A stretch of DNA of 64,000 nucleotides from Gremmenia infestans (lineage: Eukaryota > Ascomycota > Leotiomycetes > Helotiales > Hamatocanthoscyphaceae): assembly GCA_032629725.1 (NCBI GenBank), contig JAFEVB010000032.1, positions 372,001-436,000 of the forward strand, written 5' to 3'. The notes under the pieces were generated by a model. That model was given only the letters and a program-made list of their open reading frames with translations. It searched no databases and was not told the origin of the DNA. Below are positions 33,401 through 44,345 of the stretch, one piece after another. The position numbers were made by a program, and so were the translations under genes. Numbering within the stretch: the stretch's first letter is position 1; the number at the start of each line of letters is the position of its first letter.

Positions 33401-33962
33401 GTGTCCCACCGAACTCCCCATCTTCCACCTTGAGTCTCTCTGCCCGCGGTTTTGTGATTGGCGTTGTCATCGGCGGCCTGCTCTGAACTGGAGCTCCTGC
33501 AGAAAAGCTCAAGTCATCCAGGAAATTCTCCCTCTCATTCGCAAATTTCGTCAAGGCCTTGTCAAAATCGAAATCCCCCAAAGCACCACTGCCCTCGTTG
33601 CCATTCATGGGCAGAGCCTTGATAGTCATACTGCTTCTGTTACTGGCCGTGCTTTCGAGCTCATCGAGCGTCGAAATTGAATTTCGTGCATCGCTGGATA
33701 GCTTGCTGAGCCGGTTCCAGGAATTGGTGCGAGAATGCCGGGCCGTGGCTTTCGGGGCGTCATTTTCTTTTTTTCCAGGAGATCCGGGTCCTTCTCCTTC
33801 ACTGTCCCCTTCTTCTATTGTTGCGTCGACTCTTGGTGAGGGGGGCCCGGCGCCGTTAAGGTCACTGGGATTTTGTGGCCTGAAGAGGGAGTCATTGTAG
33901 GAAAGCGAGTCAATACCGGCGATCCAGAAGTAATCGGCTAGAGGTGCGGAAGAGGTATCCAT
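30445..33962 (-). CDS. DENN-domain protein, probable Rab guanine exchange factor
   Basis: Minus-strand exons 33962-33293, 33169-30869 and 30818-30445 join in phase to 1114 residues. The N-terminal 220 residues are Ser/Pro-rich and likely disordered, after a short start block ADYFWIAGIDSLSYND typical of uDENN. The tripartite DENN module follows: RYPPKHATDEVKRRGRFPDY, a cDENN with LFEFALSESRIILLSSHTAM and YPMKWASIFIPVLP, then a dDENN. A cysteine-rich C1-like zinc finger (CSICEEKPD, CTSCTTVAHGRC) lies near residue 890, followed by a helical tail and a basic, Ser-rich C-terminus. DENN proteins activate Rab GTPases in membrane traffic; the Rab partner is unknown. The 123 bp first intron could hide an alternative exon. 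Confidence 0.9.
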
Positions 33963-36058
33963 GGCATACCACGTCTTGAGGTGTAATTGGCAACGTTCGT
34001 GTGCTGTTCAGTGCCTTGAAGGATTGCGTCGACCGCGTTAGTATGACATTGAAAACTCCAGACCAGTGCCTGGTCCTGTGAAAAAGGTGACGGCGGTTGG
34101 GTGACTGTTTCTGATTCAATGCTCGAAAGGAATACAAGTAGGCAGGAAAGTAAATATGGTAGAGTCTATGCCTTTGAGAACGCAGGAGACGGTGAATGAG
34201 GAGAAGAGAAGAGGTGTGGTGTTAAAAGAAGTGGGGGGAGGGCCTTCGTAGATCCCAACAATGCCTGCTAGCAAAATAGTAGTAGACGATACAGTGCTAG
34301 TATTGTCTCCGGGTATATGTGCAGCGTTGGTGTCAAAAACTGTCCGCAGGGGTCTGGAATGTGATCTAGGCGGTCTGGAGCTCTGATATGGAGCAGTACG
34401 AACTCACAGTAAGTGCTATTATACAATTACAGTAAAGTGTAGAGAATGAAAAAGTAAAAGTCTGAGTTGTCAAGTTGTCTGTTGCAGATGTTCTTTCTTT
34501 CGCCGTACTATAGGAGTACAAACTAGACCCTGGCCAGTTCTTATCAGCTGCAGATCTAATTCCGAATTGCGACTCGGGGGCTCTAAATCGGGCGATGATT
34601 GTCTCGATTGAGGTCACTGAAGGAGGGGAATCCTGAACCTGAACCATATTGAAAAGGTATATACCGTATATACCGTATATACCGTATGTCTCTATATATA
34701 GAAAAGGCCACAGTTGGAGCATAAGACAAGGCACTATGGTACTTTATATCCAACACCGTTAATAAGGACTTCTGCTAACAAACTCTTTCACCCGCGAATG
34801 GCGCTGCAGTGAACAGGTACCTACCTAGGAAGTCCCGGTTGAAAGATGTTATGTTATGCAGAATTGGCCCCAAAGAACAACGCATTTTAGGATGATTGGC
34901 AGGCATCTCTTTAGCCTGACCGGGCTTGCATTGCAGATAAACAACATCCACATCCCAGAGGGAAAAGATGTCGAGGCTTGATTAACATTGCAAACGTCTT
35001 TTCAGCGCCTTACGAAGCAGCCACGAATCGCCCCTCATGTCCCTGCGTCGGAACAAGAGACTTGTTCCAGAGAAACGCGGCTTGCGTCTCCCCTTCGATC
35101 GGCTACCTACAGAGATTAACGGGAAAGAACTTGAGAAGGACGTAAGTTATTGTAGTATTGAGTCGTGGCTACCTTCGTATTCCGATCCGCTTGCTGCTTG
35201 TGGAGTCCGATACTAATCACCATTCCATGGAGGAGGTCTAGTCAGGGGTAAAAGTTCAAGTGTAGGGTACCCATGCCGCAAGGCTGTGTTTGCTTGTCTG
35301 GTTCCGTCTTACAGTGTATGCTTGTATCCCCTGATTCTGGACCCCTCCAAAAGACCAGTACAGTAATACAACAGTAGCACTCAGTAAAGATTCAGTCTGA
35401 GCGTTAGGATATCACATGGCTTGACATGGTCCTTCCATGGCAGCTATGCACGTAAGCCGCAGCCCTTCTAGACCGCAGGGTCTGGGTTTCCGTACTCCAT
35501 GGCTTTTTTGCTTTCTTCTTCTGGGCGTGGGCGAATCACCTTCTATTGACAAATTCATGACAGCAATTATAATTCATGACATGTCACTTATTTACACGCG
35601 TCAGACAAACAGGGCATCGAATAGATTCCATGCATCGTGAAAAAGCAAATAAATGATAGAATCCCCCCTTGATCTGATCTGGCCCGCTGTTTGGAACGAG
35701 ATCCTACCGGTACTTCTGCACAACGTCGAAGATTGATTAAAGGTTAAGCCGGGTCATTGGTGTCAAAGGACTCGACGATGCACCTACCTACTGTTCCTAA
35801 AACTCACTCGGGACGAATCACAGAATATGGAAGCATTACCCTTGATGTCCAAAGTAAAAGGCGGGAGCCTCAGTAGCTGAACTCCAGCATAAGGAATTCA
35901 TGCAACGAACATCAACTACCAGTGGATATCAAAGGCAGACAAAACCCTTTAGATGAAATATCAGAACGCCAAGCTCCACGCACCCAGCCGACCATGCGTA
36001 CTTTTTATTCCATATGCCCATTTCCCGTTCATTTCCAAGCCGAGATCAAAATCCTGAC
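33963..36058. other. Gene-poor stretch between the DENN and MTR4 genes
   Basis: About 2.1 kb without a convincing gene. It includes the promoter of the DENN gene, the 3' region of MTR4 and the short tandem repeat at 34657. Frames such as 34366-34734 (minus) and 35437-35640 (plus) lack motifs and splice partners. Confidence 0.5.
34657..34687. repeat. Tandem 9-bp repeat GTATATACC
   Basis: Three perfect head-to-tail copies of GTATATACC occupy 34657-34683, followed by a partial GTAT. The unit is itself nearly palindromic. It lies in the non-coding stretch upstream of the DENN gene. Confidence 0.85.
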
Positions 36059-39000
36059 TTACAAGTACAGACTCTGAGCAGCAACAATATCTCGTCTAAT
36101 CGTGCTGAGCGACAACTCGAACTTAGCGGCAAGCTCATCGGAGCCCATGACTTTAGCAGCTTGAGCCATTTGTCTAAGCAGTTCTTCTAGTCGTCGGAAG
36201 AGACGAATGAGTGAACCTTCGTAGACTTCCGTCATTTTGCTATTCGGGTTATCAGTAGACGGTGGGGAAGGGTAAGGAGGGTGTAGGACATACCAAATTT
36301 CAGAAAATGACTTCCCCTGAGCCCAAGCCAGTACAACGCCCATAAGTTCCTGCTTGAAAGTTTCCACGTATTCCTTTTCATTCAACTCCAACTTACTCTC
36401 CCGTGCTACCTTTGCAATGATCTTTGCCTGGCGTAAAATTTCAGCATAATGCTTGGCCATTTCATCCTTTACGGGTGGGGCTTTGGTCTTCTCCTCAAAG
36501 ATAAAGCAAGAGAGCACTGCGGCACACATGTCGGGTGGCATTTCGTTGAAAAAGCGATCAAAGAGCAGCTCAGACAGGAGGAGCTCATGGCCATCGCCAG
36601 TGGACGAGATCTCACAAGCGACACGAGCCTTGAGCTCCACAACTTCTTGGTCGTTGATGAAGTTGAGACGGCGTAAGACTCGCTTGCGAGACTTTAGCTC
36701 ATCCAACTGCATAATGCTCAATGCTTCGGTGATCTGTTTCTTCTTCTCCTTAATCTTGCGTCCGATTTCCATCTTCCCGGCATACTGGTTGTAAAGTTCG
36801 GGTAGGCGTGGTGAGTTGTGGAGGGGATTTGACAAAAGGCGGGATTCAAGAACTTCTATCTTACGCAGGAGCTTCTTGAAGGAATCGTCGGTAATGCCCA
36901 TATTGTCAATTGGATCCAAGATCGCAATTCCGTCCGGAAACCTACGCTTGACTTCATCCAATGCCTTGCGGATAGTGTTGCGCTGGTCCGTTGATTTCAG
37001 ATCCTTGGGGAGAAATATACGGACGTGGCCAATTGCTTCCACGCATGATAACAGGACCGGGACTACTTCCATCTTGCTTTTCTCGCCCTCAGCAGGTGGG
37101 TAGACACCGACCGGAATATCGGTTGAAGTTTGCGTACCAACCAGTGAACTATCGGATACCTGGAGTAACACGTCGAGGATGTACGATTCCTGTGGGGCGT
37201 AAGTCTCGTCGCTGTCCTTTTTAGCTCGCCGTGCGGTAAATTTAACCACAGCACCCCATCCAAAATCTTGATCGCCGAATTTGATATGAACGAGTCTCCC
37301 AGGATTCATGAACTGCAGGCAGTACGCGGGGTGGTTTATGACATCGTGCATGTCCTTAGTGTAGGATGTGATCTGCTGCCGAAGGTCGTAATACTCCTTT
37401 ATGGTAGCTTCATCCGCGATCTCGAGGTTATCCCGTTCTGTATGTAACTCTTGGAGCTCCTTTTCTAGTCCGGAGACACCAGATGTGTTCTGGAATTGGA
37501 AAAAGCAGTGCTCTAGCATGAACTCTGGTGAGATGCCTTCAACACGCATCAGATTGAGAATCATATTGTAGCCGAGATAAAAAGCAGAGTTGAGTTTATC
37601 TTGCTCGCCTCGTACGATTTCTTTCGCAGTTGCAGGCTCCATCTTGCTGTCGATCATCATGATAACGATTCCTCTATCATCGAGTCCTCTTCTCCCAGCA
37701 CGTCCAGACATCTGTACGAATTCTGAGGGAGTTAAATGTCTCATCTTAGTACCATCAAACTTCTGGACACTCGTAAAAACGACGGTCTTGGCAGGCATAT
37801 TCAGACCAATAGAGAAAGTCTCCGTGGCGAACAGCACTTTGATCAGATTCTCCTGGAATAAGATCTCAATGGTCTCCTTCAAGATGGGCAATAGTCCGGA
37901 GTGATGAACACCAATACCTCGACGTAACAACGGTAAGATATGTTGAATTTGCGGAAGAGTCCTGTCTTCTTCCGACAACGACTCGATGGCGTTCTCAAAG
38001 ACTTTCTGTACCATGTTCTTCTCCGACTCGTCATTGAAAGCCATCGTACTCATCTGCAAAGCGTAAGCCTCACATTCTCGTTTACTGAAGCTAAAAACAA
38101 TGACTGGATTATAGTGTTTCAGCATAATCATTCGGACGATCTTGTAGATGTCCGAGGTATCCTTGTTGCCGCCGGTGTTCGTCTTCTTGGCTTTTCCCCG
38201 GCCTTTCTGCTTTGCATTGACATCTGCTGGGTCGGCACCGGCTTTTTCTTCAATGGTTGACATAGCCTTTTGAAAATTGTCCTCTCGGAAATTGCCTTTC
38301 TCATCAACAATCAAGTGGATGCCGTCAGCTCCTGCAGGGAAGAAGTAGTGTTGTAAGGGTGTCGGCCGGAAATCTGTGTAGACAATATGACAAGGCTGTT
38401 GATGTGTCTTTGTAATCCACTCCGCAAATTGCATAGCATTGGGAATAGTGGCCGACAAAAAGACATATCTGACCTTGTCAGGTAATAAGATAATAGTCTC
38501 TTCCCAAACCACACCACGAGTTTTGTCTCTCATGTAATGGATCTCGTCGAAAATGACCCAAGCGACCTCACGCATGATTTCCGAGCCCCGATACAACATA
38601 GATCTCAAAATTTCTGTTGTCATGACCAAACAAGTAGCTGTAGGATTGATGGTAACATCTCCGGTCATGAGTCCAACGTCTCCAAATTCCTGCGTAAACT
38701 CTCGGTACTTCTGATTGCTCAATGCTTTGATTGGACTTGTGTAGATGACCCTCTGGTTGTTCTTCAAACATTGTGCAATGGCGTACTCCGCAACAACTGT
38801 TTTCCCCGCACTGGTATGCGCCGATACCAGCACACTCTCATTTCTTTCTATAGAAGCAATTGAGACCTTCTGGAAAGGATCAAGCTCAAAAGGATACACT
38901 CGAGCCGGCTTTTCAGGTGGTTTATGTTGTGAGATCGGTATGTATGCGTAGTCGGGAGGCAGGGAGACTTGATGTTGAATGTTGTGTTGAATGACCAGAG

Positions 39001-39343
39001 CTCCGTCGTCTTTGGCTTGTAAACCCGCTGAACCTGCGACCTCTCGCGACTGCTCTGTTTGAAAGGTATCTGTAACCACTGGTTCTGCTTCCTGCTCCAT
39101 GCGCCGCCTCTTAGCATCTTGCATCTCTTCCAGCTCATTGCTCTCTGCTTCCTCCTCCGCTGTCTCTATCGCAGGCTCCGCATCTTTCATGTCAGAATCA
39201 ACATCCTGCTCTGCAACCTTTTTCACGTCTCCGTTCAGGTTCCTCTTCTTGTTCCTGTCTTTTTTCTCTTTTCTCGATTTCCTGGGTTTTTCGGGGACAG
39301 AGGCCTGGGGCTTGTCCTCGAAGACATCGAACATTTCTTCCAT
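36059..39343 (-). CDS. MTR4: Exosome RNA helicase Mtr4 (Ski2-like DExH box)
   Basis: A single uninterrupted frame of 1094 residues. The first 120 residues are charged and include a basic KSRKEKKDRNKKR run that may act in nuclear import. Helicase motifs follow in order: Walker A AHTSAGKT at 175-182, DEIH at 266-269, SATIP in motif III, HHSGLLP, the GLNMPAKTVVF and QMSGRAGRRG motifs. The arch/KOW region and the C-terminal DSH domain end in the usual SLYL-type terminus. Mtr4 unwinds RNA for the nuclear exosome, alone and within the TRAMP complex. It is intron-free, unlike most neighbours, and divergent from the COX8-like gene with 276 bp between starts. Confidence 0.97.
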   Translation of the reverse strand: MEEMFDVFEDKPQASVPEKPRKSRKEKKDRNKKRNLNGDVKKVAEQDVDSDMKDAEPAIETAEEEAESNELEEMQDAKRRRMEQEAEPVVTDTFQTEQSREVAGSAGLQAKDDGALVIQHNIQHQVSLPPDYAYIPISQHKPPEKPARVYPFELDPFQKVSIASIERNESVLVSAHTSAGKTVVAEYAIAQCLKNNQRVIYTSPIKALSNQKYREFTQEFGDVGLMTGDVTINPTATCLVMTTEILRSMLYRGSEIMREVAWVIFDEIHYMRDKTRGVVWEETIILLPDKVRYVFLSATIPNAMQFAEWITKTHQQPCHIVYTDFRPTPLQHYFFPAGADGIHLIVDEKGNFREDNFQKAMSTIEEKAGADPADVNAKQKGRGKAKKTNTGGNKDTSDIYKIVRMIMLKHYNPVIVFSFSKRECEAYALQMSTMAFNDESEKNMVQKVFENAIESLSEEDRTLPQIQHILPLLRRGIGVHHSGLLPILKETIEILFQENLIKVLFATETFSIGLNMPAKTVVFTSVQKFDGTKMRHLTPSEFVQMSGRAGRRGLDDRGIVIMMIDSKMEPATAKEIVRGEQDKLNSAFYLGYNMILNLMRVEGISPEFMLEHCFFQFQNTSGVSGLEKELQELHTERDNLEIADEATIKEYYDLRQQITSYTKDMHDVINHPAYCLQFMNPGRLVHIKFGDQDFGWGAVVKFTARRAKKDSDETYAPQESYILDVLLQVSDSSLVGTQTSTDIPVGVYPPAEGEKSKMEVVPVLLSCVEAIGHVRIFLPKDLKSTDQRNTIRKALDEVKRRFPDGIAILDPIDNMGITDDSFKKLLRKIEVLESRLLSNPLHNSPRLPELYNQYAGKMEIGRKIKEKKKQITEALSIMQLDELKSRKRVLRRLNFINDQEVVELKARVACEISSTGDGHELLLSELLFDRFFNEMPPDMCAAVLSCFIFEEKTKAPPVKDEMAKHYAEILRQAKIIAKVARESKLELNEKEYVETFKQELMGVVLAWAQGKSFSEIWYVLHPPYPSPPSTDNPNSKMTEVYEGSLIRLFRRLEELLRQMAQAAKVMGSDELAAKFELSLSTIRRDIVAAQSLYL

Positions 39344-39619
39344 CTTGGCTGGAGTTCGTAGCTCGTACGAAAAGAGTCCGAATGTTATTTATCGCGAGAT
39401 CAACAGTCTTTGCTTAAAGAATTTTGATCGGAAGCTTCGAACTTGCCGAAGTTTAACCACAATAAACAGTTAGCGGCATTTCTAACAAGCCAAGCTCCCT
39501 TTCGCGAGACATCGAACGACAATTCCAACCCTCCCCCAAACACTTCACTCAATCAAACTTCAAGGTACGCTGGTGTTTATGCCAATTGAGATATTTCCGG
39601 ACTGATAAGATATCCCTAG

Positions 39620-39912
39620 ATGCTATCCCAAGCCGCAGTCCGCGTTTCCGCAATGACCTCGAGGGTCGCCCTTCGCCGGGGAATCCACTCAACCCGCTCC
39701 CAAATGGCATCACCATACCATTACCCCGAAGGTCCTCGAAGCAACATCCCATTTAACCCATTGACAAAGTACTTTGCGGTCAGATACTGGACTTTCATGG
39801 CAGTTGGCTTCGGTAAGCTCTCAGGACACCACTACCGGCACGACATGCTAATGTAGGTGCAGCTGCTCCTTTCGGTATTTGCGTCTGGCAGACGAAAAAG
39901 AACCAGGGATAG
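39620..39912 (+). CDS. COX8: Cytochrome c oxidase subunit VIII-like (Cox8/VIIc)
   Basis: Exons 39620-39812 and 39857-39912 join in phase to 82 residues. The N-terminus is Arg-, Ser- and Ala-rich without acidic residues and should be a mitochondrial presequence (cleaved near residue 25-30). The mature part has the family block YPEGPRSNIPF and a single transmembrane helix (YWTFMAVGFGAAAPFGICVW), placing it in the inner membrane as a small structural subunit of complex IV. The 44 bp intron splits a glycine codon in the helix; without splicing the frame stops early at 39856. Confidence 0.88.
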
Positions 39913-40193
39913 AGCGTGATACGGAGGAAGGAGAGGAATGAACATAGAGTAGAGGATGGTGCAGGCATTGTTGTATAAATGGAAGGACGTTAAACCCCAT
40001 GAGAGCAGCTACAAATATTTGATATTCGACGTGAATGACGCTTTATTGCATTAAAGGCCTGCTTCTAGTTTTTGAACCCTATTGGGGAAAGAGTAAACTG
40101 GTCACACTGCATAAACGTTAAGCATAGCGATTCCTCTGAAATGCCGAAAGCCTTATGATCTAGGTCCCCTTACGCCACCCTCCAAAACTCATT

Positions 40194-41260
40194 TCAGATT
40201 TTGACCCTCGTATCAACAGTATGACGGTCGACCACATGAAGGTCAAAGCAGCCCTCGAATTCCGTTTTGACAGTTGTCAGCTCCCCGATACCTTGCTGCA
40301 TCTGATCCGGATCATTCCCATTTGCAACTCTTACACTGGCCGTCAAAATCCACTTATTTTCCAAATCGAATGCAACGAGGGACTGGAAAGGGGGTAAATG
40401 GGTACTAATCTTTGGCTGTTGCTTATTCCCGGCGTGGTCCGGAAGCTGAAGGTAACGGCTTAATTCGAAGACGACATTGTTGTTTATGAATCTGTAGCAT
40501 TCTTGGATGATTTCTCTGGTGAACCTAAAACTCGTTAGGCTGTGAAACCGAGATGTAGCGTTTTGTGTAGAGCCTACCGATGTCCCATAGATTGCATGAT
40601 TGTACACAGTCCCCTCTGCTCGTCGATACTGATTATTGGCCTTGTGTTTACTGGCCTATTTACTCCTGGGTCAGGAAGATCACTCCATTTGAGAGTCCCT
40701 GGTAATTGGTCACAATCCAGTACTCTTGGATGGGATAATGTCAGCATCAGGTCCTTGGTCCTAGATATCAAAATCACAGAGGTACTAACGCCCTTCATAG
40801 GGAAGGGTATGCCCGGAACAAACTTACGGTTTCTCTTCATTGCCATTTGCATCTGCTTCACCAAAATCTCGAGTGACATCGTATATCAATGTGAGGATGT
40901 ATGATTGCCTCACCAGCTGCTCGTGGAGACCTCGCCATACTGGTGCCAACTGCGGCTGTTGTCTCATGAGGAAACCTGGATCTATGCCTTTCAGATTGGT
41001 GCGGGCACGTGGGCCTTCCCACATCAAGCGCCTTTCAATGAGAGACACTGGCTTCATCCCGCAATAGCCTTGGAGAATCCGGACTGTTCTTGAGAGGTCA
41101 TCGTTGGCGATATGAGAAGTCAAAAATAACTCGTGCATGATGGCACTCCCGGAAGTATTGCTCTGTTCATATATTAGCATCGAAAGACGATGGGAGATGG
41201 TATGGCAACCTGCGTAAGATTGGAGGCTTTTCAGATCGTCAAGCAAGAGCCTCAGGGTAG
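40194..41260 (-). CDS. Unrecognised protein, at least three exons, 5' end uncertain
   Basis: Minus-strand exons from about 41260 to 40828, then 40784-40578 and 40524-40194, join in phase; both introns have good borders (GTAAGT...TTAG and GTAGGC...TTAG). About 320 residues are covered. I do not recognise a domain. The first exon is helical and rich in Leu/Arg; the last has an alternating hydrophobic pattern that suggests beta strands (LVAFDLENKWILTASVRV). No in-frame ATG was found upstream of a TGA near 41262, so the start is either a further 5' exon or missing. It lies between COX8 and another unrecognised gene. Confidence 0.5.
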
Positions 41261-42104
41261 GAACACTTTTGTCTCATGCAAAGGTCCCGTGCAGTCATCA
41301 GAGTAACAATTCAATTTGTGCTCGATGAATGTCTCCTAAGTCTTGAGACTTTGTCCAAGTCGCTGGGGAAGGATATTAGGGACTACTCAGGGACAGGCAT
41401 AGATGTGGATCTTTTTTGATGAGAAGAAGGAGAGGTTAAAAGGACTTCTGGATGCAAAATGTCTTGAACTCGAGATCTAAAAAATAAGAAGATTCTTGAA
41501 TATCAGCTGTACAACGCGCGTGTTGTTTAATGTGAAGACTTGCTTCCCAATTCGGCACAAACCAATCAGGGCGCTCGGAGAAAATATGGGCCGAGACTGT
41601 ACAAAAACATCTTCAACTTCAATTTCAACGTCAGACTCAAGATCTCTCAAATTCCAATCGCTTACTCAATAATGACAATTGCCATTTATAACCTACGAAG
41701 ATACTTCGTCTTCATATACCTCGTTACTTTCGCGCCCTGCTCCCAGTCCCACTGCTCTAAAAGCAGCTTCAAGTCTTTCTTCATAGTACCACTGCACAAA
41801 CATCAAAGAATCGACACCTATTTTTAGTAACGTATACCCTCTAGTCAGCTCAGCGGCTGACTATGATCGTTGCGAGCATGCGTGTGGAAACTAGGCACGA
41901 CATGCAAGCTTATTAGTAGACCCCAGCCCAGGCTGCGAAGGTGGGGTCCGTCTTCTGCGTGACATCGATCTCGAAAAGTCTCAATCACTGCCGAATGTAT
42001 ATCGTTGCCAAGATTCGTGATTTCTACTGCAAGAAGGAGATGTAGGTGCAAGTGCAAGTGCACCCAACCATCTGAGTTCTTGCATCATAGAATGGGATCC
42101 GCAT

Positions 42105-42608
42105 ATGAAGCCTCGGCAGTCAGCTCTTCAGATGCCTACACAGTTTCTCGAACTCTTCCATTCGGATATGAAAGGCCTCGGCTCACATGTCCATTACGAG
42201 ATATGGATTTCAAACAAGGGAGCAGAATTTGAAGAGACCGATGGCTTTGGTTTGAATGGATGTAATCAGCAAGGCTCCCCTTGCTATGGAACATGCTCCT
42301 GCAGACAGAACTTTCGAGGTACGAGTATGTCCGAGGCATGTGAGCGAGTATATGCTCTGTTGGTGTTGTTCTCGGGCGATCCCCCACAAATCAAGACCTC
42401 TAAACTGCCATTTTTGCCGGTCATTTTGGCCCATTACGGTAATGTTGAGCCTTATGCGTTGGCGGCAGTCTTTCAGCCGCATTGGTTAGAACAAGTCCAA
42501 GGCGGTACCCATGCACTTCGAAGTTATCAATCAAACCTAAGCAATCCAATAAAGAGAGAGAAACCTGGAAACTTCATAATAGGATGCAGGTTAGTACACA
42601 AAGGCTAA
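42105..42608 (+). CDS. Unrecognised protein, probably part of a larger spliced gene
   Basis: The frame is open from about 42020, and the first ATG is at 42105; it stops at 42608, giving 167 residues. The translation has a cysteine cluster (NGCNQQGSPCYGTCSCR) and otherwise mixed composition, with no family I know. A coding-looking frame continues at 42613-42888 (with CCYDTSTPDYDTFLNAV), but the gap between the two is too short for a normal intron. An upstream frame at 41672 starts with a hydrophobic, signal-like segment and could be exon 1. Exon structure is therefore open. Confidence 0.35.
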   Translation: MKPRQSALQMPTQFLELFHSDMKGLGSHVHYEIWISNKGAEFEETDGFGLNGCNQQGSPCYGTCSCRQNFRGTSMSEACERVYALLVLFSGDPPQIKTSKLPFLPVILAHYGNVEPYALAAVFQPHWLEQVQGGTHALRSYQSNLSNPIKREKPGNFIIGCRLVHKG

Positions 42609-42888
42609 CACAAGACAGTGCTGCTACGACACCTCAACTCCAGACTATGATACGTTCTTGAACGCGGTGAAGAGCAAGAAGTTTTACTTCGACGCCGATA
42701 AACTTAGCTTTTGTCCAAATGATATAAAAGATATGGAGAACGATACCGACAGGTTTCTCCAACGCCTTCATTGCCATTGCATTCGCAGATACCAAGGAAG
42801 GACCAGGCTAGCACCGCAAAAGCTAGGATTGACACCGACTTCCAGGATGATATCGATGCTTTCGATTCTTGGACGCAGCCTCGAATAG

Positions 42889-43887
42889 GCTTTTGTCAAA
42901 ATACGTATGGCCAAAACCGGAGAGAAAAGCTTACTTGGCATACTATTGGAGTTTCATAGTTTATATACCAGAATCATATTCTCATGCCATACGATATATT
43001 CCCATCTATAGATGAACGTTCCCAGAAGTACTTTTGCACCAATCACAGCTTCCTCCTCAACCTTTAAAATACTCGGTAGAAGTAAACATGGGATGTCCCG
43101 AGTGTATGCAACTAACCGGCCTTAAGCCCTTTGCAGACGCAATCAATCCTAGTTTGTAACCTGGAGAAATGCAACAGCACCTCGGCGGGCGGGGAAATAT
43201 TGTTAGGGTTCCCTGACCACGCACATGGCAGGCAGATGCGGATAAGATAGACTGAATCATACTGTACCGTCACTACAGTACTACGCTACCGTGATCCGTA
43301 GCGTAAGGTACCTCCTTACCTACCTACGGAGTTTCACGCCTTAATGCCGCTGGAGCGTCACGCCATCTTGGTACAGTACATCTCCGTAAAACGGGCGGAG
43401 TTGGCCGAATTACAGAATTACAGAAAAAAAGGGCTGGTTTTCTCTTCAGTATCAGGATATTCATTTTTCAAACCAGCGAGTTTTACCCCACGTTTGGAAT
43501 AAACGCGCCTGGTGTGGTCTGCTGCATGCTTTGCTGTCCAATATTTCCGTGAAAAAGGTCTGCATGTGGAAGTTTTCACCGGCCACTCCTTCCGGTTTTC
43601 GCTACTGTACGGAGGTACGGAGTACTGTAAAGCTGCCCCCCCCCATTTTCAACCTGCACGCGCTGCCGCTACTGCAGCGACCTAACGAACTCCCTCCCTC
43701 CCACTCGGGCGTGACCGTGAAACCATAAAGTTCCATCCATCCACCCACCGCGTCAAAATACCACCCAAGCCCTCAACAATTGCAAAACCACACACGAAAG
43801 TTGTCGTGGTAAAATTACGCCAGTAGGATCCTAGACCTTATCGCCAGCTTCACCCTCAATTTTTACTCCAAATTCCGAACTCGAAAG
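42889..43887. other. Intergenic region upstream of KGD4
   Basis: No convincing gene. The part around 43260-43400 is rich in short direct and inverted fragments such as TACCTACCTACGG and ACAGTACTACGCTACCG, which may be worn repeat remains. C-rich and CCACC tracts just before 43888 look like a promoter. Confidence 0.45.
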
Positions 43888-44345
43888 ATGTTTGCGACCA
43901 AAGCTCTTAGGCAGGCCTCTGCAGCTGCTGAACGCACGCCCTTGATCAAATTCATAGGCAAACGCTCGATTCCTTGTATGCATCTTCCTACCTGTTTACG
44001 TCTTCTATCATGAGGTATACTAACAAAAGCCCAGCATCCGTCGACCACACCCCACACGCCCACCCAGCCTCCCCATCCCACGAACTCCCCGCCGACTTCT
44101 CCAAGAACTCCTCCCCCTCATTCTCCTCCTACCGACAAAAGGCACAGCAACACGGCCCCCTCGGCCGATCAGGCTCTAGCGAAGGCAGCATTGGCTCTCA
44201 GTCTGGACACTCCCTTGGGTCCGTGGCTCCGGCCAAGGGCGAGTTTTTCGACCGCAGCGAGCTGCCTGCTCGGTTCCGCCGGACTCCGATTGATCTGAGC
44301 GAGATTGATGCTATTGAGACTGGAGGTGCTACTTTGGTTTGCTAG
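43888..44345 (+). CDS. KGD4: 2-oxoglutarate dehydrogenase subunit Kgd4 (MRPS36/YMR31 family)
   Basis: Exons 43888-43975 and 44035-44345 join in phase to 132 residues. The N-terminus FATKALRQASAAAERTPLI resembles a mitochondrial targeting sequence and leads to the family marks IKFIGKRSIP and, after the intron, VDHTPHAHPASP. The C-terminus LPARFRRTPIDLSEIDAIE with ETGGA is characteristic. Kgd4 recruits the E3 lipoamide dehydrogenase to the 2-oxoglutarate dehydrogenase core in the TCA cycle; it was formerly listed as a mitochondrial ribosomal protein. The middle is Ser/Gly/Gln-rich and variable in the family. Confidence 0.9.

Noticed and set aside
33559..33900. Plus frame opposite the DENN gene N-terminus
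   Set aside because: Ser-rich shadow of the disordered N-terminal exon.
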